A stretch of 64,000 nucleotides of DNA from Microvelia longipes. Lineage: Eukaryota; Arthropoda; Insecta; Hemiptera; Veliidae. The notes under the pieces are model-generated. The model was not told where the DNA came from. It was given only the letters and a program-made list of their open reading frames with translations, and did no database searches. Within the stretch, counting starts at the first letter, position 1; each line of letters starts with the position of its first letter. The stretch is taken from the NCBI GenBank assembly GCA_018340805.1, contig JACMZG010001913.1:36561476-36625475 (forward strand), given 5' to 3'. Made by a program: the position numbers and the translations under genes. Shown in pieces: positions 11,499 to 22,783 of this stretch.

Positions 11499-12475
11499 CA
11501 ATTCAATTCAATTCAAAAATAACTTTATTTCACACATTTAGTGTTACAAAGTAAAAGAGTTACGTGAAAATAATAAGTGCATGCATTACTTAAAAATAAT
11601 AAAATTACTTAAAATAATAAATAACAATTGAGACCTCATTTTAGAAAAGAAAATATATCTCTAATTACTTCAAAATGATTTCAGAAAAATAATAGAACCT
11701 AAATAAAAGAAAAGCTAAACCTTCGATAAATTTTATTATGGGATTAACGATTGAACTATGTTCATATTTTAATTTGGCTTCTAGGTAATCCATAATAATT
11801 TTCTCTCCCTAGTATAATGATATGCTTAATTAATTGCACAATAGTAAGTGAATCTGATTATTGATTTTATTTATTTATGATGATAGTATTTTGATTAGAT
11901 AAATATTATATAGAAGGATAAAATATTTATTCGTTTAAAAGTTGAGATCTTAATTTTAGAGAGTTAAGAAAAAAGTTGTACAGATTTAACCCTTGTTTTT
12001 TAGAATTCATTGAGAGAACTGCGGCCATAGCCGTTACATTGCTTAATAGGTCAGTTAATGACTTCTGTTCTACTAAATAATTATTTCTAAAAGCTGAATA
12101 AACAGGGCACACAAAGACAATATGGTATACATCTTCAGGCTGGTATAGCTCGCACAAAGTGCACATTTCATCTGTGTTAATTCTATACATAATGCCCTTG
12201 AATGTAATCTTAATTCTGTTGTAGCCTGAAGTCCTTAACTGAGCTATAAGTTTCTTTGTCACATATGGAAGGTCAGAATAGAGATAATCAGCCTCACAAT
12301 TGCTGATAGCGTGCAAAGTTCTATAAAATGGATTGAATGAGGCGTTTTCTATTTTATGTCGATCTATTGCAAGTAGATGTTTTTGATACTTAGTAAGGAT
12401 ACTATCTATAACGTTATTATCGATAGTTTTTGATAGGATTGTATCTGAGTCCACATTTATTACACTTAATATGCT
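11499..12475 (-). mobile_element. 5'-truncated LINE (non-LTR retrotransposon) with target duplication
   Basis: The insertion is flanked by the 15-bp direct repeat 'tgtaacaagcaagtt' at 11484-11498 and 12476-12490. On the minus strand it starts inside the reverse transcriptase C-terminal region, then has a ~430-bp 3' UTR with AATAAAG and an (ATTGA)n-type tail (11499-11515), as expected for target-primed retrotransposition. Removing it restores one continuous host repeat. Confidence 0.85.
11927..12475 (-). pseudogene. LINE reverse transcriptase C-terminal fragment
   Basis: About 180 residues remain of the ORF2 C-terminus. It shows the zinc-knuckle-like end of many LINE proteins: 'MCTLCELYQPEDVYHIVF' then VCP, i.e. 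C-x2-C-x8-H-x4-C, followed by a hydrophobic/basic tail. The catalytic domains are lost by 5' truncation. The open frame runs on to 12502 only because target sequence beyond the junction happens to be open. Confidence 0.75.
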
Positions 12476-12805
12476 TGTAACAAGCAAGTTACAATGGCAC
12501 ACCAGGGAAGTGTTTCATCATTCGATACACATTCGACATTCTTCGCCATAAAGTTTTGCAAAACGTATTTTCTCGTGATCAGAAACCTTTGAAACAGATA
12601 TTGGTCATGTTTCGAGGTTAGACTCCCGCCTTGACGCTTATCCCATTGACAATTTGTTTGTAAAGGAAATTCGCTAGAAATGAGTTACGAGTAGTGTTAA
12701 ATAATTGAGAAACTGCTTAAGTTATAAATCATTATCCGGATTCTTAAGCAACAAATGGATTGTTAATTAACAAAATAGTTATTAGATTGTTAAGAATTAA
12801 ATTTT

Positions 12806-13113
12806 AGGTTGATTAATGAAAACATCAGTCCTTAAAATTTTGTATATTTATTACATAAACATTAATAACAGACGTTTCGCATGGCAAAACAGTACACCGT
12901 TTTTACCTTGTGGTAAAGTTTTATGGTGATGCTCATTTGTTTTTTGGTTTTGGTAGGGGTTACTAGTTTTTTGGTGATGGTTTTTGTTTTGTTGTATTTT
13001 TGTTGTTGTTTAACACTGAAGATTCCTGGCTTCGCCATGCGAAAGGTCTGTTGTTAATGTTTATGCAAATAAATAGAAAAATTTTAAAGGACTGAAGTCT
13101 TCATTAATCAACC
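12806..13113 (+). mobile_element. Penelope-like remnant with inverted arms and hammerhead-like core
   Basis: Arms at 12806-12886 and 13038-13113 are near-perfect inverted copies (outer end 'taggttgattaatga', inner 'acagacgtttcgcatggc'). Between them is a T/G-rich spacer. CTGAAGA at 13016-13022, the hairpin TGGC-TTC-GCCA, and GAAA at 13041-13044 form a hammerhead-like core. The solo copy at 18112 shares the right arm. Confidence 0.6.
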
Positions 13114-13179
13114 TAGAATGGATTTTTAAGCACGGAAACATGAATTCTAAAGAAAATTCGCCCGGCATACCGTCCAGAC

Positions 13180-13502
13180 TTTTTTTTTACTCTTTCTCAT
13201 TTACAGGGAGGAATTCAAGGTATATTGTGCTTGCACAAAAGTCAGAAACCGAAAGGACAGATGAATTATTCATTTTAGGTTTTTTTTCAAGATCTCTCCT
13301 TAGAGTAGTTTTCACAAAATTGTCTGTTTGTGTGTGTCCGTAAATACGCACGAATGTGTGTTGTGTGTGTATGTGCTTGATGTTATCATAGTAGCTCCCT
13401 ATTTGTTTATGCTAAAGAGTTGAAACTTGGTACAAAATCAATCCATAGGTCTAGTTGTGCTCTCCGGAATTTTTTTTTAGATTTCACTAATGAGCAAAAA
13501 TT

Positions 13503-13506
<4 letters not shown>
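13180..13506 (+). repeat. family A repeat fragment ending in a (TA)n tract
   Basis: It contains 'gttttcacaaaattgtctgt', TG-rich sequence, 'atgctaaagagttgaaactt' and 'ggtctagttgtgctctccgg', in family order. It is cut off by the TA tract that follows. Confidence 0.7.
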
Positions 13507-13577
<71 letters not shown>

Positions 13578-13592
13578 CATATATATATATAT
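13507..13592. repeat. (TA)n microsatellite
   Basis: Nearly pure TA with one short 'catacat' interruption. Open frames here are artefacts. Confidence 0.95.
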
Positions 13593-14533
13593 TTTATTAT
13601 ATAATAATTGTTTATAGAATTTGTATTAGTCTCCATAATTGCAATATAAGTTATGATGGGGCACTAATGAGACACAAAAAAAAAATCACTCCAGTTTATT
13701 TCATATTCTAACTATATTTCGTATTTCCCTCGCTCGATTCATATTTATGTTAAATCAACACTATTTTAAATGCAATACCTTACTACGTGATTCTTATGCC
13801 ATTCTTCATTCAACGATTCATATATTTTGCTGAAAGCCTTGCAATTTTAATTTAAAATACTTTTGTATTTTTAATAATAAATAGAAAAGAATTTCCGAAT
13901 GAAAGTCTTTCATTCGTCTGTATTTATTTAAAGACGCGTGTTTACACAATGTTAAAAATCTGATGTTCAGATTTATCCAGAATTTCCACCTTTTTTTAAT
14001 GAAAATTCGCATTATTTTTTTTTTATTAATTATTCCTTTAATAATAATATTATTTACATTTTACATTGTATATAAATTAAAATTATTTGTTTATAACAAA
14101 GTTTGAATATAGTAAAACTAAAAATTAAATTAATTTATATAATTAGTCAACCTGGAATCACCTCCCACTAATAAGACTAAAGTCTTGTGGCGTGGGAAGG
14201 GGTATGGAGTTAAGAGAACCGTGGAATCATTAAACAGTTCCAAAAGTTTATAAAAATAATATTTTTAACTCTAGTTTAATGTTATGTAATATAATGTTTT
14301 TATAGTTGATAATTTATTTAAAAATAAAAAAATAAAAAAAATTGTAAGGTCTTACCAAATTATTTTTAAATAAAATACTGATTGTACGTTAAATATTTTT
14401 AGATAAATAAACAAAAATAAATAAATAAAAATAAAAGGATATATAATATAATAATAAAATAAATTAAGAAGTCTATCAGTTAATTAAATAATATTATTGT
14501 AATTTATATTTAAATTTTTTTAATCCTTCTTGA
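13593..14533. other. AT-rich sequence, mostly 3' flank of the LINE fragment
   Basis: A-rich 'ataaataaa' words at 14325-14450 may be a tail. At 14173-14185 'aagactaaagtctt' resembles the arm motif of the Penelope-like remnants. No gene seen. Confidence 0.45.
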
Positions 14534-14797
14534 TTAGTAATTTTCTATAAAGTAAAGATTTATTTTTTCTTTGAATTTCTTTGCATTATCAGCTTGTTGT
14601 AAATGATTAGGGAGAGCATTATATTTTGCAACACTAGTATATTTCCAATGCCTCTGGGCTGTAGTGGATCTGTAGTATGGTATTTGATAGAGTTGTCTCT
14701 TAGCATTCCTAGTACCTACTAAATGTTCTATTTTTTTAATATTGTGCTTGCCACTATATAAACGAACCAGGGACGCTAATTCAAACATCTCTCTCAA
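14534..14797 (-). pseudogene. LINE reverse transcriptase C-terminal fragment
   Basis: About 87 residues read 'YYRSTTAQRHWKYTSVAKYN' then 'ALPNHLQQADNAKKFKEKIN' and end YFIENY. This is the pattern closing many LINE ORF2 proteins (R-S...Q...Y....YN-x-LP..L....FK.K...Y). No reverse transcriptase motif remains upstream. It is a different element from the one at 11499, as the C-termini do not match. Confidence 0.6.
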
Positions 14798-15558
14798 TTC
14801 AAAGTACTTTGAATGACTTAAATAGATGACTACAGCCTTCTCTGGGAGCTTTCTTGTGGATGACTCTAAGTAAACTATTAGAACTAGTAGTAGTAGTAAA
14901 CTAGTAGACTCTAATAAACTTGTTTTAAGTCATTGAAACAAATGCATAAAGCAATTTGGAAAATTCAAAATAATTACGTGTAGCGCATGTTAACTTAAAA
15001 TATCCTGAATGTCTGATTTAATAAACTTTCTTCTTCAGAGTCGAATGGTCCAATAACCCTTTATAAAGACAAATTATTACAGGGATATCTTATTAGTAGA
15101 ATTTTTAATGTAATCCTACAATTAGGATTATTTATGTGGATTTTCAAAACTCGTTTTTTTTATTACAACTAGGTTAAATGAAACGGGATACTTGAATATT
15201 AATTGGAGAGTGAATAATTTAGACTCATACATAAAGTATAAGTGTCGAAGAAAAAACATCTTAATTATAAACTACACTCCCAATACTCGCCAAAGAGCTA
15301 ATGAGAACATTATTGTAAAGTAAATGCTCAGTTGACTTTACACATTTTAACCAAATTAAAAATTTGTTTATATTTTTTCCAAAATGTCATTATTTCATCT
15401 ATTGCCCCCATATTATTTCATTTAATGGCCCCGCCAAGTCCAGCGGTCACTAGCTTCTACAGGATGGATCTTAAAGCTAATCACACCTTCTTAGCTTTTA
15501 AGAACATTATAAAATGTAGATTTAGCTTCAGAAGAATTTGATTTCTTTACCATCCTCA
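14798..15558. other. intergenic, no gene seen
   Basis: AT-rich. The last 20 bp ('atttctttaccatcctcaa') also precede the family A copy at 19138. Confidence 0.5.
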
Positions 15559-16236
15559 ATTTTACTTTTCCCCATTTATACCGTAGATATATAGGAAAAG
15601 TATTGCGTTTGCGAAAAAAATCGAAACCGGGATGAAACCGTAATTATCAGTTTCAGGCATTTTTAAGGCCTCATAATTTCGCAAAGTTGTCTGCCTGTAT
15701 GTGTGGTGTGTGTGTGTCTGTTATCATCTTAGCGCCCAGTGTATTTATGCTTGAGAGTTGAAATTTGGTACAAAAATCAGTCTACCGCTGTAGTTGTGCT
15801 ATTCGGAAAATATTTTTTTATGACGTTATTAACCCGCAATAATGACAGCGAAAATTCGAAAATCATAAAACAAGGAAAAATAATGCAAGATGAAACATAG
15901 TAATGAAAAATTGGAAGATGGTCCAATTGAGTTGAAATTAGGTACAAGTGTTATTATTATCTAATTAATAAGTACACTAAGTTTCGTTTTAATACGACAA
16001 GTATATCTATGATTTATGGTGGATCATAAAAATTAAGGAGCATTGAACGTAGTCAGTGCTTTTTGGGTGACCGCTGAAGACGAGCAAAGCGAGTCTAAAG
16101 GCATGTTGTAGTATAAATTTGGCAAACTGTATTTCTGAGGACGAGCGAAGCGTCCGAGGCAGGGAGGATGAGCTTAGCAAATCCGATGTAATGAGGAAAA
16201 GTTCCGAGGTACCCGTACCCGATTTGTTTTGGATAT
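15559..16236 (+). repeat. family A repeat, nearly complete
   Basis: From 'ttttacttttccccattta' to 'acccgtacccgattt'. All blocks are present in order with one internal deletion. The 5S-like segment is at 16021-16080 ('ggatcataaaaattaagga', 'gtgaccgctgaa'), then 'gacgagcaaagcgagtct' and 'gacgagcgaagcg'. Confidence 0.9.
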
Positions 16237-16635
16237 AAAGCCTTAATTAAAACAAACAAACAATAAAATATCGTGCCATTTAGCCATATTATGAACTCAC
16301 CAATGTCCGTTCAATTAATATAAATCTAATTTACATCGCTTACGATAATTTAGCAAGTGGAAACATTTTGAATCAATCCAGTTTCAGACATCGTCATTTA
16401 ATAATTTAGTATCATGTTGAAAGCGCTGTAACTGGTTCTCATTAAACAAGATGAACCTCGTGTACTAATTGAACTAAACAAGCTAGTACATGCCATTAGC
16501 GTGATTTGATTATACGGCAATTTATAGTAGAAATCAATTCAACAACACGATGTATTATTAATTAAGATTTAGTTAATAAATTTTCTATAATATATTGACA
16601 CCAGTTGCCACTCTTGGAATGTGACTCGATAAATT
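16237..16635. other. spacer between two inverted family A copies
   Basis: AT-rich, no gene seen. Confidence 0.5.
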
Positions 16636-17434
16636 GGTTACAGGGTACCTCGGAACTTTTTCTCATCACATCGGATTCGCTACGCTCATCCTCACTACTT
16701 CGGACTCGCTTCGCTCGTCCTTAGAATATACAATTCACCAAACTTATACTACAGCATGTTTTGGGACTCGCTTCACTCGTCTTCAGATAGTAAATATATG
16801 CTTAATATTCTCACCGGTCACCCATAAAGCAATGACCACACTCAATGCTGCATAACTTTTATGATTCAGCAAAAATCATAAATATACTTGTCGTATTAAA
16901 ATGAAACTTAGTACTTATTTATTACGTAAAGGTGTTTACTTGAACAAATTTCACCCCGTATAATAAATAACAAATTTATAAAATAAATAACAATCCAAGA
17001 TTGTTATCCGATTTTTAAAATACGTACAAAGTCATTTGATAAAAATTAAATTAATGCTAATAATGATATGAAACTTAGCATATATGTTAGTTTTATAAAT
17101 TTCATGCGTTCCAAATCCCATTCTGCTCGCAACAGTTTTTCACGTTTTAAAATTTCTTTAAATTTTTGCTGTCATTATTGCTGATTAATGACGTCATAAA
17201 AACTATTTTCTGAATAGCACAACTACAGCGGTAGAGTGATTTTTGTACAAAGTTTCTACTCTCTAGCATAAATACACTGGGCGCTACGATGATAACAGAC
17301 ACACATACACAGACAACTTTGTGTGAACCACTTAGGAGGTTTCAAAAACACCTAAAAACGGATGATTCCGGTGTCATTCGGATATTTCTGCAAACAGAAT
17401 TTCCTGCCTAATGTTTAAACGAGGCAAAGTAAAA
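16636..17434 (-). repeat. family A repeat, nearly complete, inverted
   Basis: A minus-strand copy with the terminal module (16636-16800), 5S-like segment (16805-16870) and the 5' end at 17434. It faces the copy at 15559, giving an inverted pair with a ~400-bp spacer. Confidence 0.9.
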
Positions 17435-17444
17435 TTTATCAAAA

Positions 17445-17690
17445 ACTCAGGTGGGGGATTCCTTGGATTTTCTACTTATCATATCGGACTCACTACGCTC
17501 ATTCTGACTTGATTCGCTGGTCACAGAATATGAAATCACCAAATTTACATCATGAGATTTCTATCAGACAAAAAACATGTGTTTAGTTTCCAGGCTGGAA
17601 ACTATATTATCCAGCTTATAGTAACTACATACTTATTACGTAAAGCGATTCAATGGATTATTTTTGAATTAAATTGAAACTATTAAAAAT
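17445..17690 (-). repeat. family A terminal fragment
   Basis: Diverged terminal module ('atcggactcactacgctcat') and the end of the 5S-like region, followed by 'acatacttattacgtaaag'. Confidence 0.6.
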
Positions 17691-17697
17691 TTTTTTA

Positions 17698-17870
17698 ATT
17701 AAAAAAAACATAGTCTGCTTATCCAGAGTGGAGTCCTTCATATGATTGCACCTGCTTAAAATTTTATAAAATCGCACAAATTTCAGTTTTATTGAAATAA
17801 GAAATACTTTGGGTTGATTTAGTACAAAATGAGCCACATTTATTAGTCATATGTTCCGAAATAGCAGTAT
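17698..17870 (+). repeat. family B partial copy
   Basis: 'catagtctgcttatccagag' to 'cagttttattgaaataag' is one arm of the foldback element. Confidence 0.7.
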
Positions 17871-18111
17871 TAGTTTTTAAGTTGTCCGTATCTTTGTTGT
17901 GTTGTCTAAGTCTGTTCAAAAATAGTTGTGATGTTTCTCCATTTCTCCGGTGTAAGTTTTGTGACAGTTTTTACATGGTACTCTATAAATAACATTAGAA
18001 CGTTGCAAGGTAGAAATAGGGTCTTCAGTTTTTGAAAAAAAAAATTTTCTTAAAATTAGACGGGTTCTTTTGAGCTATTTTCATATTGTTATTTTATTTA
18101 GCTATTTAATT

Positions 18112-18195
18112 GTTTCACACTGAAGATGTCTGGCCAAGCAAAACGTCTGTCGTTAATTTTAAAGGACTAAAGTCTTCGTTAATCCACCTAGAATA
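18112..18195 (+). mobile_element. Penelope-like right-arm fragment with degraded hammerhead-like core
   Basis: CTGAAGA at 18120-18126, hairpin TGGCCA, then AAAA where other copies have GAAA, then CGTCTGTCGTTAAT and 'aggactaaagtcttc'. It matches the right arm of 12806-13113, both ending 'ccacctagaat'/'caacctagaat'. Confidence 0.55.
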
Positions 18196-19137
18196 AAAAG
18201 ACAAACTTCGAAAAAGTTTTCTCCTATACTTATATTTTTCAATGTTGTCCGAGTCTTTTAAAATACAGAAAGACACAATTTTAGCTGTATACTCTCCCTT
18301 TTTGATTAAAAATTCGCCACGTAGCTGATTCATTATAGTAGCATTTCAATTTGTGCATAAATATACCAAAAAACAACATTTATATTACTGATTTTACCTT
18401 TTTCATTGAATAAAAGCTAATAGCTTTGATAATTACTTTAAAAAAGTCAATGAGAATTAATAAATTAATTTTAAGGCATAATTACTTCATTAAGATAAAA
18501 ATACAAACAGGTTTTTGTTCTTTATATTTAAGGCAGGTTTTTTTTGGGAAATTTTAATTCAGCGAATTTTTTCATTCAAAAATTTAATCGTTGAGGCGTG
18601 AGATGTAGATTATTTTTTGCTCCGAGGAACGTTTGTTCCTTAGGCTTTCACTGGAATAAAGGATATTGCACAATAATGATAAATAATGTGAAAGTGTTAT
18701 GTCATTTATATTTTTTAGTGAATTTGTTTAAAAGTGTGCATTTTAAACATCAATAGACCAGAGGGGGGAAATTATTTTTTAATGATTTTGATTTTATTAA
18801 GAATTGTTAGATAATTGCTTAAAATGGAGAGACGACAGTTGGTATTATTTTTTCAAATTCTTTGCCAGACATTGCTAACAGCTTTTTTAATATTACATAT
18901 TTTTTAATATTCTGCAGTTAAAAAGTTTCATATTATATTTAAATTTATACAAATAGTAACATTAATTGAAAACACTTATTGCTAGAAATATTGGACACAT
19001 AATAATTAATAAATTACAATTATATAAAGAGAGAAAGAAACTCTTGAGCTGTGTGGGGAGTTCTATTTATTTACCTTTTTTACTCTTCCTTATTTCCTTA
19101 TTTCCTTATTTCCTTATAATTTCATTTCTTTACCATC
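18196..19137. other. AT-rich sequence, no gene seen
   Basis: I see no coding or repeat structure beyond T-runs. Confidence 0.5.
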
Positions 19138-19545
19138 CTCAATTTTACTTTTTCTCATTTATACCGTAGGTATATAGGAAAAGTATTGTGTTTGCGAATA
19201 AATCCGAAACCAGAATTGCACCCGAATCATCCGTTTCAGGCATTTGTATGGCCTCCTATAAGAGGGTTTTACAAAGTTGTTTGTCTTCATGTCTCTGTGT
19301 GTGCATGTGTGTCTGTTATCGTCGCAGCTCGTCGTGAAGTTACGCTATGAAGTTCAAACTTGATACTAAAATCAATTTTTCTAGTTGTGCTATCCGGGAA
19401 ATATTTTTTATATAGAGTCATTAATCAAACAAAGTGACAGCAGCAATTTCAAAAATACATAAAAAACAAAAAATGGTTTAATCGATTTCAAATTTTACTA
19501 TGTTCAAAGCTTATACTTATAAAAGAGTATTTTTTTGGACTGGTA

Positions 19546-19548
<3 letters not shown>
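19138..19548 (+). repeat. family A repeat fragment ending in a (TA)n tract
   Basis: Starts 'ttttactttttctcattta' and runs through 'atccgaaaccag', 'tctgttatcgtcg' and 'tctagttgtgctatccggga'. It is cut by (TA)n. The 20 bp before it match those before the copy at 15559. Confidence 0.8.

Positions 19549-19616
<68 letters not shown>
19549..19616. repeat. (TA)n microsatellite
   Basis: Pure TA tract. Confidence 0.95.
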
Positions 19617-19618
<2 letters not shown>

Positions 19619-19949
19619 GAGTTGAATCCTCCTTATTGTTTCTCATTATATTCGATGATAAAGTAAGGGCACTTTTGAGGAAAAATTAAATCTAGTTGTA
19701 ATAAAGTTGTGTTAAAGTTTAGGTTGTAACAATGACTATATTTCGCCTTCTCCTCAAGGCATACTCATGTCTGTAAGTAAAACAATAAAATTTAGGTATT
19801 AATAAGGATTAATTAAAAAATAAACAAAACTGAATCAAATTGAATTAACTTAAGTATAAACAAATTAGAAAGAAAAACATACCTCTTAGTAATTACATCC
19901 ATTAAATCAGTTTTAAGTAAGCCAAAAGCTATTGTCATTGTATTGTCAT

Positions 19950-19961
19950 TATATATATATA

Positions 19962-20023
<62 letters not shown>

Positions 20024-20025
20024 AT
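19950..20025. repeat. (TA)n microsatellite
   Basis: TA tract with one phase break. Confidence 0.95.
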
Positions 20026-20026
20026 T

Positions 20027-20312
20027 TAATTTTTTTTAAAGACTGCAGTCCTATATAACATTGATTTATTTAATAATTCTCACAACGTTTCATTGAGCGA
20101 TGCTCAACATGAAAAATCATTCAAAATCAGATGCTCAACATCTTCAGGTAAATCCAAAATATAACTAAAATCAAAATTGTAATGCAAAAATTTGATTTTG
20201 ATTTTAGTTTTATTTTGAATTCTCCTAAAAAAGTTGAGCTTCCCTCAATGAAACGATGTGAGAATTATTAAATAAATTAATATTATACAGGACTGCAGTC
20301 TTTAAAAAATTT
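20027..20312 (-). mobile_element. Penelope-like foldback with hammerhead-like core
   Basis: Inverted arms at 20031-20098 and 20244-20310 (outer 'tttaaagactgcagtcc', inner 'cgtttcattgag'). On the minus strand CTGAAGA (20147-20141) and GAAAC (20091-20087) enclose pairing TTGAG/CTCAA sequences. It is bordered on the left by a TA tract. Confidence 0.55.
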
Positions 20313-20499
20313 AAATTATAAACATTATATTTATTCGTTATTCACGATTACTCTAAATAACGCTTCTATCAATAATACTATTAAATTCCATGAATTAACT
20401 ATTGAATAATACGAGACACCCCTATTTGCCTCGGAACTTACCTAAAATAAAAATTGTCATATAAACCAACAACTGTTTATCGGTATTTTCTAATCTCTG

Positions 20500-21240
<741 letters not shown>

Positions 21241-21257
21241 AATATAAGTCAAATTTT

Positions 21258-21450
21258 ATTGGTATGGATGTACGACTTTTTGGATTTTGGATATATTTTT
21301 GGTATGGATGAAGATTTTGTTTGTTGTTGTAGATACATCTTTAGCATATATCTATCAAATATTTTGGATCATAAATGTATTTTTGGTATGGATTTATAAA
21401 TCTGTAGATTGTGCATTTATTTTTGGTATGGATGTATAAATCGGTGGATT
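21258..21450 (+). repeat. degenerate tandem repeat of 'tttttggtatggat'
   Basis: Four spaced copies of 'ttggtatggat', the last two in a ~40-bp unit with 'gtataaatcggtggatt'. Confidence 0.65.
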
Positions 21451-21656
21451 GAGATTGTATTATTGAAAGCCGTGGTCGTATGTTTCCAGTATATTTTAAA
21501 GGGTTTTTTATAAGTGCCTCTGCAATGTTAAACTAAGTATACTACAACACTTTTAATATATTTTTATGTTTTCAAAATAATTTGAAAGCGGGGTTTCACC
21601 TGATATATCTGTTTCAGGTGTGTTTTAAGACCTCCTGAGTGGTTTTCTCACCGAAG

Positions 21657-21659
<3 letters not shown>

Positions 21660-21712
<53 letters not shown>
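21660..21712. repeat. (TA)n microsatellite within family A
   Basis: Sits where other copies have the CT/TG-rich 'gttgtctgtctgtatgtg' block. Confidence 0.95.
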
Positions 21713-21715
<3 letters not shown>

Positions 21716-21989
21716 ATATATATAATGTTATATATGCGTGAGTGTGTGTATTTGTGTGTCTGTTATCATGGCAGATCCCTGCGTATACATTAGAAGGATG
21801 AAAAATCAATCTTTATGTCTAGTTGTGCTATCCGGACATATTTTTAAGAAAGTTATTAACTGATTATAATGACTCAGCAAAAATTTATAAAATTCTTAAA
21901 TTGGGAATAATGATAAGATTAATTGGTAGTCGAGTACGCATGTAGACCTGTATATGACCATCAAATGTGCCAGGTTTCTTGTATGCGTT

Positions 21990-21998
21990 TAAAAAAAA

Positions 21999-22056
<58 letters not shown>
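21990..22056. repeat. A-run followed by (TA)n
   Basis: About 26 A residues then TA repeats. Open frames read here are artefacts. Confidence 0.95.
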
Positions 22057-22057
<1 letters not shown>

Positions 22058-22089
22058 CACAATCCAATTAAATTTGGTAAAAGTATATA

Positions 22090-22514
22090 GACCAAGAGCC
22101 CAGGGGTGTTTTGTTAATAAATGTGTAATGGCTGGAACTGGTCTCAATTTTTCGTAAATACCTTCCTGAACAAGGATCTGCAATTCTGCCGACTCGTATC
22201 GGATGGGTGTCCCAGGTAGAACGCAATTTAGGGTTCAAAGGTTCTGCCAGAGACACCCATCCGATACGAGTCGGCAGAATTGCAGATCCTTGTTTAGGAA
22301 GGTATTTACGAAAAATTAAACCCGTTTCCAGTCATTACACTTTTTTATTAACTTGGGTGGTAAATTGACCCCTAAAGTGCGTTCCGCCTGGGACACCCAT
22401 CCGATACGAGTCGGCAGAATTGCAGATCCTTGTTCAGGAAGGTATTTACGAGAAATTGAGACCGGTTCCAGCCATTACACTTTTTATTAACAAAACACCC
22501 CTGGGCTCTTGGTC
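22090..22514. mobile_element. family C MITE, three-armed copy
   Basis: Termini GACCAAGAGCCCAGGGGTG and its inverse, flanked by TA on both sides (TA target duplication as in Tc1/mariner-type MITEs). Each ~140-bp arm contains 'ctgccgactcgtatcggat' and 'gggtgtcc'. This copy has three arms: one facing right, then two in the opposite orientation (about 22245-22360 and 22375-22514). Confidence 0.8.
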
Positions 22515-22783
22515 TAATACCCCTTTATCTAATAAGTAAGTATTCTGAGTTTCGTTTCAATACAGCAAGTTCATCCAATTAGGGGTTTTGTTAAATCATA
22601 AAAGTTAAGCAGTATCAAGCAAGGTCAGTTCCTGGATGGTTGACCACTGGAAATAAGAACAGTCCTCAGTATTAAAAAAGTATTTAATATCTGAGGGACG
22701 AGCAAAGTGAATCCAAAGTAGTGAGAATTAGCGTAGAAAATCTGATGTAATGATGCAAAGTTCCGAGGTACCCCGCACCCGAT

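Larger units (their letters stand above)
21565..22783 (+). repeat. family A repeat with nested TA tract and family C MITE
   Basis: Family A blocks at 21570-21655, 21735-22005, 22057-22089 and 22515-22783. The 5S-like segment at 22591-22652 ('aaatcataaaagttaagcag', 'cctggatggttgacc') is among the clearest. The copy is broken by (TA)n at 21660-21712, A-run plus (TA)n at 21990-22056, and the MITE at 22090-22514. Its 3' T-run is shared with the next unit. Confidence 0.85.

Noticed and set aside
12476..12502. Start codon of the LINE frame at 12502
   Set aside because: It lies in target DNA outside the insertion, and the apparent start is GTG; the element is 5'-truncated.
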